From NCBI GenBank assembly GCA_013152545.1, contig JAADGF010000117.1, positions 1 to 42,729 on the forward strand: 42,729 nt of DNA, in the 5' to 3' direction. The notes beneath the pieces were generated by a model, which made no database searches, was not told the origin of the DNA, and saw only the letters and a list, made by a program, of their open reading frames with translations. This document shows positions 25,430 through 35,137 of this stretch, in pieces; position 1 is the stretch's first letter; each line of letters opens with the position of its first letter. Origin of the DNA: Gammaproteobacteria bacterium (GTDB lineage: Bacteria > Pseudomonadota > Gammaproteobacteria > SZUA-152). A program made the translations under genes and the position numbers.

Positions 25430-26449
25430 TCAATACACTGCACTAGGCCACACATCATCAAGTTGCAGCGCCTCATTCATCCGAGCCAACAAAATATACT
25501 TAAACACCACAGGGTCTTTGCTCTGCGTAATCTCTCCTTCGCGCGGAAAATATAAATCCATTAATCGCGACAACCAAAAACGCAAGGCCGCTACACGCAG
25601 CATGAGCGGCCAAGCCCGACGTTCGATGGCACTAAGAGGACGCTCTGCATGGTAGTTCATTAACAATTGTTTTGCCTTATAAAAATCCAGTGAACCATCT
25701 TGCTGCACACACCAATCGTTGACAGCGACTGCAACATCGTATAGCAACATGTCGTTACAGGCATAATAAAAATCGATAACCCCTGTTAAGTTTTCACCCG
25801 AAAACAAAGCATTATCACGAAACAAATCGGCATGAATAACGCCTTGTGGTAAATCTGAAAAATGATATAACGACTGTCGGTGCAACTCTTCTTCAAGCAC
25901 TCGCATGTCATTTTCAATTTCGGGCACCTGACTATCACCTTGGTCCTGACACGGCTTTTTGCATCGCTTTTTAAACATTAATGGCAATAAAGTTTTTGCT
26001 GCCGTATTACGCCACTGAAACCCACGGCTATTATTGCGCGCACCATCAAATCCTTCGCTGACACGATGCATTTTACCTAACACGGCACCAATGGCCTGAC
26101 AATGCGCCACTGAAGTAACCTCCACACTGGAGCCCTGTAGTCGTTGAACCAGCGTGGCTGGCTTATTGTTCAGCTCTCGTGAATAATACCCGTCTTTAGC
26201 AGCGATGGGATGCGCGCAAGGAATACCATGCTCATTTAAAAATGCCATAAGATTGAGAAAATACGGTAACTCACTCAAGCTAAGCGCTTCGAACAAGGTC
26301 AATACATAATGCCCAGCACTACTTTCAACAAAATAATTAGTATTTTCTATACCGGCTGATATACCCTCAAACGCCACCAACGAACCAACGTCATAATTGG
26401 ATAAAAAACACTCAAGCTGTGATTGCGTTACAGATGTGTACACTGACAT
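25430..26449 (-). CDS. thrB: Homoserine kinase (ThrB, kinase-fold type)
   Basis: 339 residues of the aminoglycoside-phosphotransferase-like homoserine kinase family common in Pseudomonas relatives. It begins MSVYTSVTQSQLECFLSNYD and has GISAGIENTNYFVESSAGHY, VLTLFE, LPQGVIHADLFRDNALF (catalytic Asp and Asn) and LTGVIDFYYACND (metal Asp). It phosphorylates homoserine in threonine synthesis. In Pseudomonas the gene also lies close to polA, on the opposite strand, which supports the call. GGAGGA precedes the ATG at 26449. It is about 120 bases downstream of the LOG gene on the same strand, with a strong inverted repeat between. Confidence 0.92.
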   Translation of the reverse strand: MSVYTSVTQSQLECFLSNYDVGSLVAFEGISAGIENTNYFVESSAGHYVLTLFEALSLSELPYFLNLMAFLNEHGIPCAHPIAAKDGYYSRELNNKPATLVQRLQGSSVEVTSVAHCQAIGAVLGKMHRVSEGFDGARNNSRGFQWRNTAAKTLLPLMFKKRCKKPCQDQGDSQVPEIENDMRVLEEELHRQSLYHFSDLPQGVIHADLFRDNALFSGENLTGVIDFYYACNDMLLYDVAVAVNDWCVQQDGSLDFYKAKQLLMNYHAERPLSAIERRAWPLMLRVAALRFWLSRLMDLYFPREGEITQSKDPVVFKYILLARMNEALQLDDVWPSAVY

Positions 26450-26482
26450 GGAGGATTTAATATGAGAAAGTTAACATTGGAT

Positions 26483-26518
26483 CTAAATCCTGCAAGTACT
26501 CGTGCTTGCAGGATTTAG
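26483..26518. terminator. 14-base perfect inverted repeat between the LOG gene and thrB
   Basis: CTAAATCCTGCAAG (26483-26496) and CTTGCAGGATTTAG (26505-26518) pair perfectly over an 8-base loop. No T-run follows on either strand. It lies between two minus-strand genes and could be a partial terminator, a processing site or a copy of a dispersed palindromic repeat. Confidence 0.45.
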
Positions 26519-26566
26519 GTTGGATTATAACGTTACTGGTGTGGCCAATTGACCCCCAGCCGCTAT

Positions 26567-27292
26567 TTATAGGTCCAGCATAATTTTTTGTTCTTCTTCT
26601 GACGGCTCAAAACCACATTTTTCATAATGATTAAAGATGGCGTTTACCACTTCATCAGGATCATCCAACACCTGAAACAAATCAAGATCTTCTGCATCAA
26701 TCATCTTTTCTTTGAGCGTTGCCTGTTTAAACCAGTCAATTAAACCACTCCAATAGGGGCTATGCACAAGAATAATGGGAATACGCCGTGTCTTACCCGT
26801 TTGTACCAGCGTTAAAATTTCGGCTAACTCATCCAACGTGCCAAAACCACCCGGCATAACAACATAAGCTGCTGCGTATTTAACAAACATAACCTTGCGG
26901 GAGAAAAAATGCCGAAAACTTAACGCAATATCCTGATAACCATTTCCCGATTGCTCATGGGGTAATTGAATATTCAAACCAATGCTTGGCGATTTACCAC
27001 TATAGGCACCTTTATTCGCGGCCTCCATAATACCTGGCCCCCCACCGCTAACAACACTAAAACCGGCATCAGACAATTTACGGGCAATTTTTTCCGTTAA
27101 CAAATAATACTCGTGATCGGGTGCTGTACGGGCTGAGCCAAAGATGCTCACGGAAGGGCGCACTTGGGCCATGCGCTCAAAACCCTCCACAAACTCTGCC
27201 ATAATTTGAAAAATTTTCCAGGACTCACGGGTCAGCATTGTGTCATTAATGGGTAACATGCCTGGATGAGAAGATTTATCTTGGTCAGTCAT
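26567..27292 (-). CDS. LOG-family protein (TIGR00730, nucleotide phosphoribohydrolase-like)
   Basis: 241 residues with the Rossmann-like LOG fold. Key motifs are SVSIFGSARTAPDHEYY, VVSGGGPGIMEAANKGAYSG and PGGFGTLDELAEILTLVQTG (the PGGxGTxxE catalytic motif). Relatives cleave nucleoside 5'-monophosphates to base and ribose phosphate; plant LOG makes cytokinins this way, and the bacterial substrate is often uncertain. The start at 27292 gives the usual family length. It is probably transcribed ahead of thrB. Confidence 0.9.
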   Translation of the reverse strand: MTDQDKSSHPGMLPINDTMLTRESWKIFQIMAEFVEGFERMAQVRPSVSIFGSARTAPDHEYYLLTEKIARKLSDAGFSVVSGGGPGIMEAANKGAYSGKSPSIGLNIQLPHEQSGNGYQDIALSFRHFFSRKVMFVKYAAAYVVMPGGFGTLDELAEILTLVQTGKTRRIPIILVHSPYWSGLIDWFKQATLKEKMIDAEDLDLFQVLDDPDEVVNAIFNHYEKCGFEPSEEEQKIMLDL

Positions 27293-27635
27293 AATTCGCT
27301 ATATTCACCAATATTGTTACTATATGCGCTCACGAACACCCTTTTAATCGTTAATAAATACCGCTGCAAACAACATTGCGCGACAGTCACAATACCTCAA
27401 TCCTTTAAAATCAGCTACATCACTCGCGCTGTTTCAAAAGTATCCGGTTTTAAGTATTAAATTAGACAGTCCCAATAAATAGTGATTTCAAGTATATTGT
27501 GAACGCAGATTACCCTAAAATCATCCGTTGGGCAGCATAAATCCAATTATTCCATCGCCTTAATGTTACGCCAAAATGCTCAATTGATGAGTTTAGAATT
27601 ATCGTCCCAACAATCAATGGAACCAGAAAAGCAAT
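27293..27635. other. Divergent intergenic region upstream of the LOG gene and polA
   Basis: About 340 bases between divergent genes. The small plus-strand frame 27266-27460 overlaps the LOG start and has no motif. I see no repeats or RNA elements; it should hold the two promoters. Confidence 0.5.
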
Positions 27636-30341
27636 ATGCAAAAACCTAGCCCACTCATTCTAGTCGACGGATCCGCTTATTTGTATCGCGCTTTCCACGC
27701 CATGCCAAATCTCTCCAATTCCGAAGGCGAACACACTGGCGCCATATACGGTGTTATCAATATGCTACGTAAGTTGCTCAAAGATTTCGCCCCAAAACAC
27801 ATGGCTGTTATATTTGACGCCAAAGGTAAAACGTTTCGGGACGAGCTTTATCAAGCGTATAAAGCCAACCGAGCCCCAATGCCACAGGAACTACGCGAAC
27901 AAATCCAGCCCTTACATGACATTATACAAGCAATGGGCATACCGTTATTGGTTATCGATGGTGTGGAAGCCGACGATGTTATCGGCACACTGGCATTGCA
28001 GGCATGCAAACATAAAATGAATACGCTCATCTCCACGGGCGACAAAGATATGGCACAACTGGTTAACGACCACGTTACCCTAATGGATACGATGAAAGAT
28101 TCGGTGCTAACACGAGATACGGTCATTGAAAAATTCGGCGTACCCCCGGAAAGAATCATTGACTACCTGGCGTTAATGGGCGACAAGTCGGACAATATAC
28201 CCGGCGTACCGAACGTTGGACCTAAAACGGCCGTAAAGTGGCTGAATCAATTTGGCTCGATGGATGGGGTCATAAAAAATGCTGGTGACATTAAGGGAAA
28301 AGCTGGCGAAAACCTCAGAAATGCAATAGACCAGCTATCATTATCTTACCAACTGGCCACGATTAAATGCGATGTCCCCCTTGATGTAACACCCAATGAC
28401 TTAACCCTAAACACCCCCGATATTGCAGATCTTACGACGCTCTACAGCCGCATGGAATTTAAAACCTGGCTATCCGAAATTCTACCCGAACATCAACACA
28501 CCGATAATGACACGAGTAATCAAACCGCAACACAAAAAAATTACCAGGCAATTTTAACAAAACAAGCCTTACAGCAATGGATAGAACAATTACAGCAAGC
28601 CGATCTATTTGCCTTTGATACCGAAACCACTGATTTGAATTATATGCAAGCGGAGGTGGTTGGCGTTTCATTTGCGATTAATCTCAATGAGGCAGCGTAT
28701 GTGCCGTTTGCGCACGATTACGAAGGTGCCCCCGAGCAACTGGAACGTAATTATGTGTTAAATCAACTGAAACCCTTACTCGAAAACAGTAAACAGTTTA
28801 AAGTAGGACAACATTTAAAATACGACATTAATGTATTGGCCAATCACGACATTAAACTCACTGGCGTACAGCACGATACCATGCTGGAATCTTATGTATT
28901 GGACAGCACAGCCACGCGCCATGACATGAACTCCCTGGCTTTGAAATATTTAAACTGCAAAACCATTCAGTTTGAAGACGTTGCAGGCAAAGGCAAAAAC
29001 CAGTTAACCTTCAATCAAGTCAGCCTTGAACAGGCCGTGCCTTACGCAGCTGAAGATGCCGATATCACGTTGCAGCTTCACCATACCTTATGGCCAAAAA
29101 TACAGGCTGACAGCGAACTGAAATCACTCTACGAAAATATCGAAATTCCGCTAATACCCGTATTATCACGCATTGAACGCGATGGCGTTTATATTGATAT
29201 CAACATGCTAGCCAAACAAAGCAAACAACTGGATGAAAGCATTACCAAGCTGGCACAACAAGCATTTGATATCGCTGGCGAGGAATTCAATTTATCCTCA
29301 CCAAAACAAATTCAAACCATCTTGTTTGACAAACAAGGCTTACCTATACTGAAGAAAACCCCAAAAGGACAAGCCTCAACCGCAGAAGAAGTGTTGCAAG
29401 AGCTTGCGCTGGATTTCCCGCTACCTAAGCTGATATTGGAACATCGCAGCTTAAGCAAATTAAAGTCCACTTACACCGATAAACTCCCTTTACAGGTCAA
29501 TGCAAAAACTAAGCGTATCCATACATCCTATCACCAGGCAACTGCAAGCACTGGCCGCCTGGCCTCTAAAGACCCTAATCTACAGAATATCCCCATACGG
29601 ACCTCTGAGGGTCGACGCATACGCCAAGCGTTTGTCGCCCCATACGGCTGTAAAATAGTTGCAGCGGATTATTCGCAAATTGAGCTACGGATTATGGCGC
29701 ACTTATCCGGTGATAAGGGTCTATTGCAGGCATTCGCTAATGATGAGGACATCCATTGCGCGACTGCGGCCGAGGTGTTTGGCAACAGCGTTGCCGATGT
29801 AAGCGACGAGGAACGCCGCCGCGCTAAAGCAATCAACTTCGGCTTAATTTATGGCATGTCGGCGTTTGGTTTAGGGAAACAATTAGGCATAAGCCGCACA
29901 GAAGCACAACAATATATCGACCTCTATTTCGAACGTTACCCCGGCGTCAAAACCTTTATGGACGAAACTCGAGAAAAAGCCCGTGAAACAGGCTTTGTTA
30001 AAACCGTATTTGGAAGACGTCTGTATTTACCCGACATAAAACACAGTAATTCGCAACGTCGCCAATACGCAGAACGCACGGCAATAAACGCACCCATGCA
30101 AGGCACAGCAGCAGATATCATTAAACTGGCCATGATAAAAACCGACCATTGGGTTCAAAATCAATCGGATGATATTAAAATGATTATGCAAGTTCACGAC
30201 GAACTGGTATTTGAAATTCCCGAAGCCAAGGTAAAACAAGCATTGCAACATATTGAAAGCTGTATGATTTCGGTAGCCGCATTAAAAGTACCACTAAAAG
30301 TGGATATCGGCGTGGGCAATAACTGGGACGAAGCACATTAA
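27636..30341 (+). CDS. polA: DNA polymerase I
   Basis: 901 residues with all three domains. The 5' nuclease (about 1-290) has DGSAYLYRAFHAMP, VEADDVIGTLA, STGDKDMAQLV and GDKSDNIPGVPNVGPKTA. The 3'-5' exonuclease is intact, with FDTETTDL, HDTMLESYVLD and YAAEDADITLQLH supplying its acidic residues. The polymerase has DYSQIELRIMAHLSGD, the O-helix RRRAKAINFGLIYG and QVHDELVFE. It fills gaps and removes primers. The start has only a weak ribosome-binding site (CCAGAAAAGCAAT), but the protein begins MQKPSPLILVDGSAYLYRAF as expected. engB lies convergent on the other side of a probable small-RNA locus. Confidence 0.98.
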   Translation: MQKPSPLILVDGSAYLYRAFHAMPNLSNSEGEHTGAIYGVINMLRKLLKDFAPKHMAVIFDAKGKTFRDELYQAYKANRAPMPQELREQIQPLHDIIQAMGIPLLVIDGVEADDVIGTLALQACKHKMNTLISTGDKDMAQLVNDHVTLMDTMKDSVLTRDTVIEKFGVPPERIIDYLALMGDKSDNIPGVPNVGPKTAVKWLNQFGSMDGVIKNAGDIKGKAGENLRNAIDQLSLSYQLATIKCDVPLDVTPNDLTLNTPDIADLTTLYSRMEFKTWLSEILPEHQHTDNDTSNQTATQKNYQAILTKQALQQWIEQLQQADLFAFDTETTDLNYMQAEVVGVSFAINLNEAAYVPFAHDYEGAPEQLERNYVLNQLKPLLENSKQFKVGQHLKYDINVLANHDIKLTGVQHDTMLESYVLDSTATRHDMNSLALKYLNCKTIQFEDVAGKGKNQLTFNQVSLEQAVPYAAEDADITLQLHHTLWPKIQADSELKSLYENIEIPLIPVLSRIERDGVYIDINMLAKQSKQLDESITKLAQQAFDIAGEEFNLSSPKQIQTILFDKQGLPILKKTPKGQASTAEEVLQELALDFPLPKLILEHRSLSKLKSTYTDKLPLQVNAKTKRIHTSYHQATASTGRLASKDPNLQNIPIRTSEGRRIRQAFVAPYGCKIVAADYSQIELRIMAHLSGDKGLLQAFANDEDIHCATAAEVFGNSVADVSDEERRRAKAINFGLIYGMSAFGLGKQLGISRTEAQQYIDLYFERYPGVKTFMDETREKARETGFVKTVFGRRLYLPDIKHSNSQRRQYAERTAINAPMQGTAADIIKLAMIKTDHWVQNQSDDIKMIMQVHDELVFEIPEAKVKQALQHIESCMISVAALKVPLKVDIGVGNNWDEAH

Positions 30342-30679
30342 TCACTTAGGGTCTGTAAAGCAATAAGTTGGACAGATTGTACCGGATATCATTTCGTCTT
30401 CAAGGCTTCCGCCATCCATGGTCACGCCCCCCCTTACCTACTTCCAGATAGATAAAGCACGGAAATAGGCGCACCCCAAGGGCACTACTGGGCACGGTCT
30501 TCCAGGTCCAGGGCGCATACTCGTTGTCTATAAGCTTTTTCAAAACATCGAAGAACAAGGATAGACAAGCAAAATGTTCACGTTATTTCTTTACTGACCC
30601 TAATGCAGTATGTGCACAAAATTTATCAACATTAACAAAACAATAAATTTTTTTGTGCAATACTGAACTTTAACAAACG
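30342..30679. other. Intergenic region after polA
   Basis: No gene is supported. The part near 30600-30670 is AT-rich (ACAATAAATTTTTTTGTGCAAT) and contains TGTGCACA at about 30611-30618. It probably holds the promoter of the small-RNA candidate that follows. Confidence 0.4.
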
Positions 30680-30831
30680 ACATTCGTCTTACTACCTGAG
30701 TGGATAATACTACCACTTACCCGCTGCTCCTCCCTAAGCGGGTTGCTGTAGTGTTCAGCTATTCCCCATACTGGGCACTAAATGTTGCCCCGGCAAACAC
30801 AACCCTAACTGTGTCCCGGGGCTTCTTCTTT
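30680..30831 (+). ncRNA. Candidate small RNA at the Spot 42 position (polA-engB)
   Basis: Three successive hairpins lie between polA and engB. AGTGG (30699-30703) pairs with CCACT (30713-30717). ACCCGCT (30719-30725) pairs with AGCGGGT (30737-30743) around an exposed CTCCTCCC loop complementary to ribosome-binding sites. A terminator-like stem GCCCCGG (30787-30793)/CCGGGGC (30816-30822), with inner ACACA/TGTGT pairing, is followed by TTCTTCTTT. The last hairpin overlaps the 3' end of engB on the other strand. In enterobacteria and vibrios this position encodes Spot 42, and in Pseudomonas the sRNA ErsA. Primary sequence is not recognisably Spot 42. Ends are approximate. Confidence 0.5.
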
Positions 30832-31446
30832 ATGGTTAATATTAAACCATTTATCAAGCATTAGAATGAGCCCGTCAACACCGGTTTTTTTCAACGCCGA
30901 AAACAACTGGACACTGATTGTGTTAACCGCTGCATCGCCAAATAATCTCCCGATATCCCGCCGCACTGACAACAATACTGACTGCGCTGCTCCCCGTTTA
31001 AACTTATCGCTTTTGGTTAACAAAATATGCACTGGTAACTGAGTTTCAGCACACCAACCCAATAATTGTTGATCAAATTCTTTAAGTGGATGACGACAGT
31101 CCATTAACAGTATTAAACCCCTAAGCGACTCGCGACTACGTAAGTATTCATCCAGCAAATTTCCCCATTGTTGTTTTACTCGCCGAGGTACTTTGGCATA
31201 GCCATAACCGGGTAGGTCCACAATCCGACGCTTTTCATCGAGTTCAAAATAATTCAGTAACTGTGTTCTACCGGGCGTTTTACTGGTACGAGCCAAACTT
31301 TGATTATTGGTCAACACATTGATTGCACTGGATTTTCCAGCATTAGAGCGACCTGCAAACGCCACCTCACCACCCTCATCATGAGGAAGCTGTGACAATT
31401 TTGCCGCACTAATAAAAAAACTTGCACGTAAATAATAATTTTTCAT
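30805..31446 (-). CDS. engB: Ribosome biogenesis GTPase EngB (YihA/YsxC)
   Basis: 213 residues with the complete small GTPase set: G1 [15 protein letters not shown]2 region [15 protein letters not shown]3 [12 protein letters not shown]4 [11 protein letters not shown]. Length matches the family. EngB is needed for assembly of the large ribosomal subunit. The conserved neighbour polA is convergent, and the gene ends inside the terminator hairpin of the small-RNA candidate. The ATG at 31446 gives the expected N-terminus, in which the first strand ([17 protein letters not shown]) precedes the G1 loop. Confidence 0.96.
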   Translation of the reverse strand: MKNYYLRASFFISAAKLSQLPHDEGGEVAFAGRSNAGKSSAINVLTNNQSLARTSKTPGRTQLLNYFELDEKRRIVDLPGYGYAKVPRRVKQQWGNLLDEYLRSRESLRGLILLMDCRHPLKEFDQQLLGWCAETQLPVHILLTKSDKFKRGAAQSVLLSVRRDIGRLFGDAAVNTISVQLFSALKKTGVDGLILMLDKWFNINHKEEAPGHS

Positions 31447-31896
31447 TATAAAAATTTAATGACTTTCGGGGAATAAAGCGCTTATAGTAATAAAGAATAT
31501 TAATTCGTTTAAATAAAATAATGCCATGTATTGGCCATTTTTTTGATTCTACAATGGAATGTTACAAAAAAGCAGCCACACTTTCGGAGTCTGAATCGTA
31601 GCGATACGAAAGGGAAATCGAAACCATTGTTTCGATCTTTTAAGACAGATACTGGGCCATAAAACGAAAAAATCGACAAAAAATAAACCGATTCACCGTT
31701 TAACAGTATCGATTCCCCAACGCCACGCACGGAGGCAGGAGGCAAAACACCAGCAATAAACGCTTAAGGCGATGCAGGGCAATTGCCAAGTGATCTTCCC
31801 TAAATCCGACAGACTCTTAATTGCCGCTGTTATAAATAATAACAATAAATAGAATTAGCTGCCGCTAGTACAGGTATAAAATCGGAGCTGTATCAC
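31447..31896. other. Divergent intergenic region between engB and the cytochrome c genes
   Basis: About 450 bases without a supported gene. The minus-strand frame 31509-31745 has no recognisable motif. It must hold the engB promoter and that of the cytochrome pair. I see no clear repeat or RNA element. Confidence 0.5.
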
Positions 31897-32229
31897 ATGC
31901 GTCATATTAACTTTTTTTTTAACGACGGGGGCAAACGATGGCTGTTATTACTACTATTATTATTAACAAGCGTCGCGGTTAACGCTGCCGGCAATGCCAA
32001 AGCCGGCTCCAGCAAAGCAAGGGCCTGCCAAGTCTGTCATGGTAAAGGTGGTGTAAGCACAAACCCTGCCTACCCCAAACTAGCCGGTCAGCACGCTAAA
32101 TATATCATCAAACAACTGAAAGCTTTTAAATCAGGAACACGTAAAGACCCTATTATGAACGGAATGGCATCGACACTCAGCGAGCAGGATATGAAAGATA
32201 TTGCTGCTTTTTTTGAAAATAATAAATGA
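31897..32229 (+). CDS. Small monohaem cytochrome c (c553/c4-domain type)
   Basis: 110 residues with an N-terminal export helix (RWLLLLLLLLTSVAVNA) and one haem site, CQVCH at 44-48. The rest, YPKLAGQHAKYIIKQLKAFK and the Met in MNGMASTLSEQDM, follows a single cytochrome c4 domain. It lies next to the dihaem cytochrome c4 gene, as in Pseudomonas, and is probably a periplasmic electron carrier. GGAG precedes the ATG by about nine bases. The 88-base gap to the next gene suggests one transcript. Confidence 0.9.
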   Translation: MRHINFFFNDGGKRWLLLLLLLLTSVAVNAAGNAKAGSSKARACQVCHGKGGVSTNPAYPKLAGQHAKYIIKQLKAFKSGTRKDPIMNGMASTLSEQDMKDIAAFFENNK

Positions 32230-32317
32230 GCAAATAAATAATCATTTTATCAACTCGCCATATTGCCAGCAACGCAGGGCAGTCCATTGATGATCGATAT
32301 GGCCAAGCAGGTAAATC

Positions 32318-32941
32318 ATGAAATACAAAATCCAACATTTCATTGTCGTAAGTAGTTTGTTAATCACCCCTTTGGCGCCAGCGGCAAGCATTGGCGACGC
32401 CTCTGCAGGGAAAGTAAAATCTGAAAGTTGCCAGGGCTGCCATGGAATCGATGGCAACAGCCTTAGTCCTGAGTGGCCACACTTAGCGAATCAACATGCA
32501 CCTTATCTCATCAAACAGGTTAAAAATTTCCAGCAAGGCAGCCGTATAAACGAAACCATGAATGCGATTGTAGACGGCCTTTCAGAACAGGATATTGCCG
32601 ACATGGCAGCTTATTTTGCTGCTCAAAAAATACAGCCATCCAATCAATCGGCTGATTCAACAAAAATACAAGCCGGGCGGAAAATTTACAAAGGGGGAAA
32701 TATCTACAGCGGTTTTCCTGCCTGTGCAAGCTGCCACGGCCCCAACGGTGTCGGTAATCGTCCTGCTAATTTCCCCAATTTAGCCGGTCAACAACAACAA
32801 TATTTAATTAAGACATTAAACGATTTCAAAAGCGGCTCGCGCAACAACGATTATAATGAAATTATGCGTAAAATCGCCGCAAAAATGACCGCATCAGAAA
32901 TAACATCCGTAGCGGTTTATATTACATCTTTACGACAATAA
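32318..32941 (+). CDS. Cytochrome c4 (dihaem)
   Basis: 207 residues with a signal peptide (HFIVVSSLLITPLAPAAS) and two homologous domains. CQGCH at 38-42 opens the first and CASCH at 136-140 the second. Each is followed by an NLAGQ-like helix (LANQHAPYLIKQVKNFQQGS and LAGQQQQYLIKTLNDFKSGS) and a Met ligand (NETMNAIV, NEIMRKIA). Cytochrome c4 passes electrons to cbb3-type and other terminal oxidases. The neighbouring dsbA downstream fits the Pseudomonas order, although a cyclic-nucleotide gene and a long gap intervene here. Confidence 0.95.
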   Translation: MKYKIQHFIVVSSLLITPLAPAASIGDASAGKVKSESCQGCHGIDGNSLSPEWPHLANQHAPYLIKQVKNFQQGSRINETMNAIVDGLSEQDIADMAAYFAAQKIQPSNQSADSTKIQAGRKIYKGGNIYSGFPACASCHGPNGVGNRPANFPNLAGQQQQYLIKTLNDFKSGSRNNDYNEIMRKIAAKMTASEITSVAVYITSLRQ

Positions 32942-33009
32942 TCACCAAGGCGGACAGCACACTTCCCGCTACATAACAGGCACTATGACTATGTTTACAA
33001 AAACTAAAA

Positions 33010-33513
33010 CTATTTACGGCCTAAAGCGTAAAGATAATTGGCAAATGTGGACATATCGTGACTGGCACGGCGAAATAAATGATCAAGACTGACGACGGCA
33101 TGTTCTAACAAATTCAGTGCAATATAAGGATGCTCCACACGTAGACGCTGATACATGGAGCGCGACAATTTAAGTAATTGTGTTTTTTTCACGGCCTCCA
33201 AACGCACCGAGCGGGGCCGACGATCAAAAAACGACATTTCCCCCATAATTTCACCTTCTTTAATACGACCCACATCCGTCGAGTTGCTTGTATCACGGTA
33301 TAAAGCCACTTCACCACTAATCACCAGATACAATGCTTCGCCAACCTCGCCGATCTCGGCAATGATTTCATTACGCTCGCAACTCACCAGTTGGGTAAAT
33401 TCCAAAAATATTTTCACCTCCTTAATAGTTAACGAATCGCACCACACCTGATCATCTAAAAATTGTATCAAATCCACCTTATTTTCTTTGTTTACTTTTT
33501 TATCCACCGCCAT
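33010..33513 (-). CDS. Cyclic-nucleotide-binding domain protein
   Basis: 167 residues, essentially one cNMP-binding domain (about 30-150). The phosphate-binding cassette region reads GEIMGEMSFFDRRPRSVRLE, close to the CRP-type GE-x-x-x-DRRPRSA pattern, and the core has GEALYLVISGEVALYRD. There is no DNA-binding helix-turn-helix, so it is not a CRP-type regulator itself. It may be a small effector or adaptor for cAMP or another nucleotide. The gene is single and convergent with the cytochrome c4 gene. Confidence 0.85.
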   Translation of the reverse strand: MAVDKKVNKENKVDLIQFLDDQVWCDSLTIKEVKIFLEFTQLVSCERNEIIAEIGEVGEALYLVISGEVALYRDTSNSTDVGRIKEGEIMGEMSFFDRRPRSVRLEAVKKTQLLKLSRSMYQRLRVEHPYIALNLLEHAVVSLDHLFRRASHDMSTFANYLYALGRK

Positions 33514-34344
33514 CGCTTACGCTCCTAACAAAACTGTTTTAATTACCCTAAACCCAACCGACTAAAATTTGGCACTATTTTAGAATCCATCTCACTATCC
33601 TGCTCAGGGAACACACTGCATAAAACTAACAGCAATTAGAAAAACGCAGCATACACTATGCACATAAACATTGCCGATTGCCCTTTTGGGTATTGACGAC
33701 CCCGTTATTAGCCTGTTTTATAGAAACTAGACAGTTACGCGCTGTAGCATCAATAATGCGGGTACGCTATTTTTGGCGCAGAATGTCATCGGTTTCATTC
33801 ATTGGTTCAAGACGATCCTAAAGTGACTAAATTATCGCACACTTACCCTTTTCAGTTGATGAATTTTCACACTGTTTAGTGTGTCAGTGTGGTAAGAATA
33901 AACTCCGATTGAACTGCAACAGCAAAGATGGAGTCTATTAAGCGGGTAATTTAGCCGAACCAAAAGAATTATGCTGAATATTTAGCTGATTTGGATTTAA
34001 AATACTGCAAATCAGCATACACGAGTGTTCTTGACGCAGTAATTGGGCAAACCGAAAAGGTAAGCTGCGTAGTTACGCTCAAACAGTGAATAAAAAAGGT
34101 GAAATCAGCGCCCAACGCGTCACATTTAACCAAGCATTACGTAAGCAGTACGCGGTATACTGGCTAGACTGAGCGCTGATGCTGGCAGGGTATGTCTCCC
34201 AACGGTTTACAATTAGCCGTTTGTAACAACCGCCCATTATTTTGGTGACAGCAGAACTGAATTTTGCACCAATTTTAACGGCGTTAATAACAAGGTAACA
34301 ATTAACTAACAGATCAAATGACCTGTGTGAAATGAGGTGATTAT
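33514..34344. other. Gene-free stretch upstream of dsbA
   Basis: 830 bases without an intact gene. The right half contains two protein-like frames described as a possible remnant (33958-34172). The long minus-strand frame over 34079-34690 mostly overlies dsbA and is a shadow. No tRNA or clear RNA element is seen. Confidence 0.5.
33958..34172 (+). pseudogene. Possible unidentified gene remnant
   Basis: One frame reads NQKNYAEYLADLDLKYCKSA and continues to VLDAVIGQTEK. A second frame takes over with RKGKLRSYAQTVNKKGEISA and ends KQYAVYWLD before TGA at 34170-34172. Both have protein-like composition, so a single frameshift near 34050 may have split one small gene. There is no start codon or ribosome-binding site at a suitable place, and I do not recognise the family. 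Confidence 0.25.
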
Positions 34345-34971
34345 ATGAAAAAATGGGCAATGTTATTGTGCAGCTTATGCATTTTTCCCGGTTTGGTGTT
34401 GGCAGCAACCGATTATAAGGAAAAAATTCATTACGAACGCGTTCTGCCTGTGCAGCCCACCAGCACCGATGAAAAGGTTGAAGTGGTTGAAATGTTCTGG
34501 TATGGCTGCCCACACTGCAACAACCTGGAACCCCATGTTGAACGCTGGTTAAAGAAAAAACCAGCAAACGCTGAGTTTGTACGTATACCCGCCATTTTTC
34601 GGCCTGATTGGGGGCTACACGCCAGAGCTTATTACACCGCAGAAATTTTAGGGGTACTGGACAAAACCCACTTAGCGATGTTTGAGGCAATACACAAACA
34701 AAAACGTAAACTTGCGACAGACAAAGAAATTCAAGCCTTGTTTGCAGAACATGGCGTCGACGAAAAAGATTTTAAACGCGTATTCCGCTCTTTTGCTGTT
34801 GAAGCCAAAGTACGGCGTGCCAAAGACATGAGCCAACGCTATGGCATCAAAGGTGTACCAGCATTAATTGTTAATGGCAAATATCGCACCAGCAGCCAAC
34901 TCGCTGGCGGTAATCCAAACATTTTTCGTGTGGTTAATTTTTTGGTCAATAAGGAAACAAAAGGGGAATAG
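34345..34971 (+). CDS. dsbA: Thiol:disulfide interchange protein DsbA
   Basis: 208 residues with a signal peptide (MKKWAMLLCSLCIFPGLVLA) and thioredoxin fold containing CPHC at 55-58 in EMFWYGCPHCNNLEPHVE. The cis-Pro loop GIKGVPALIVNGKY lies near residue 170. DsbA introduces disulfide bonds into exported proteins and supports c-type cytochrome maturation, a fitting role beside so many cytochromes. AGGTGATT precedes the ATG. Family and position after cytochrome c4 agree with Pseudomonas-type gene order. Confidence 0.96.
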   Translation: MKKWAMLLCSLCIFPGLVLAATDYKEKIHYERVLPVQPTSTDEKVEVVEMFWYGCPHCNNLEPHVERWLKKKPANAEFVRIPAIFRPDWGLHARAYYTAEILGVLDKTHLAMFEAIHKQKRKLATDKEIQALFAEHGVDEKDFKRVFRSFAVEAKVRRAKDMSQRYGIKGVPALIVNGKYRTSSQLAGGNPNIFRVVNFLVNKETKGE

Positions 34972-35137
34972 ACGCTGCCTCGCAGCAGCAAATCTGATCA
35001 ACATCATCATGCTGCCGATGTATTACCATACACGCTCCCTGCGGCACTATGTTATTGCGATTTTTTTACCGCAATAGCGTTAAATACGTTATATTGCAGA
35101 CAGCATGATGTCGTTAACGCTGTTTTAGGATTCAGGT

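Noticed and set aside
34079-34690. 203-codon minus-strand frame
   Set aside because: It mostly overlies dsbA in the opposite direction, has no recognisable motif and no ribosome-binding site; it is a shadow of dsbA.
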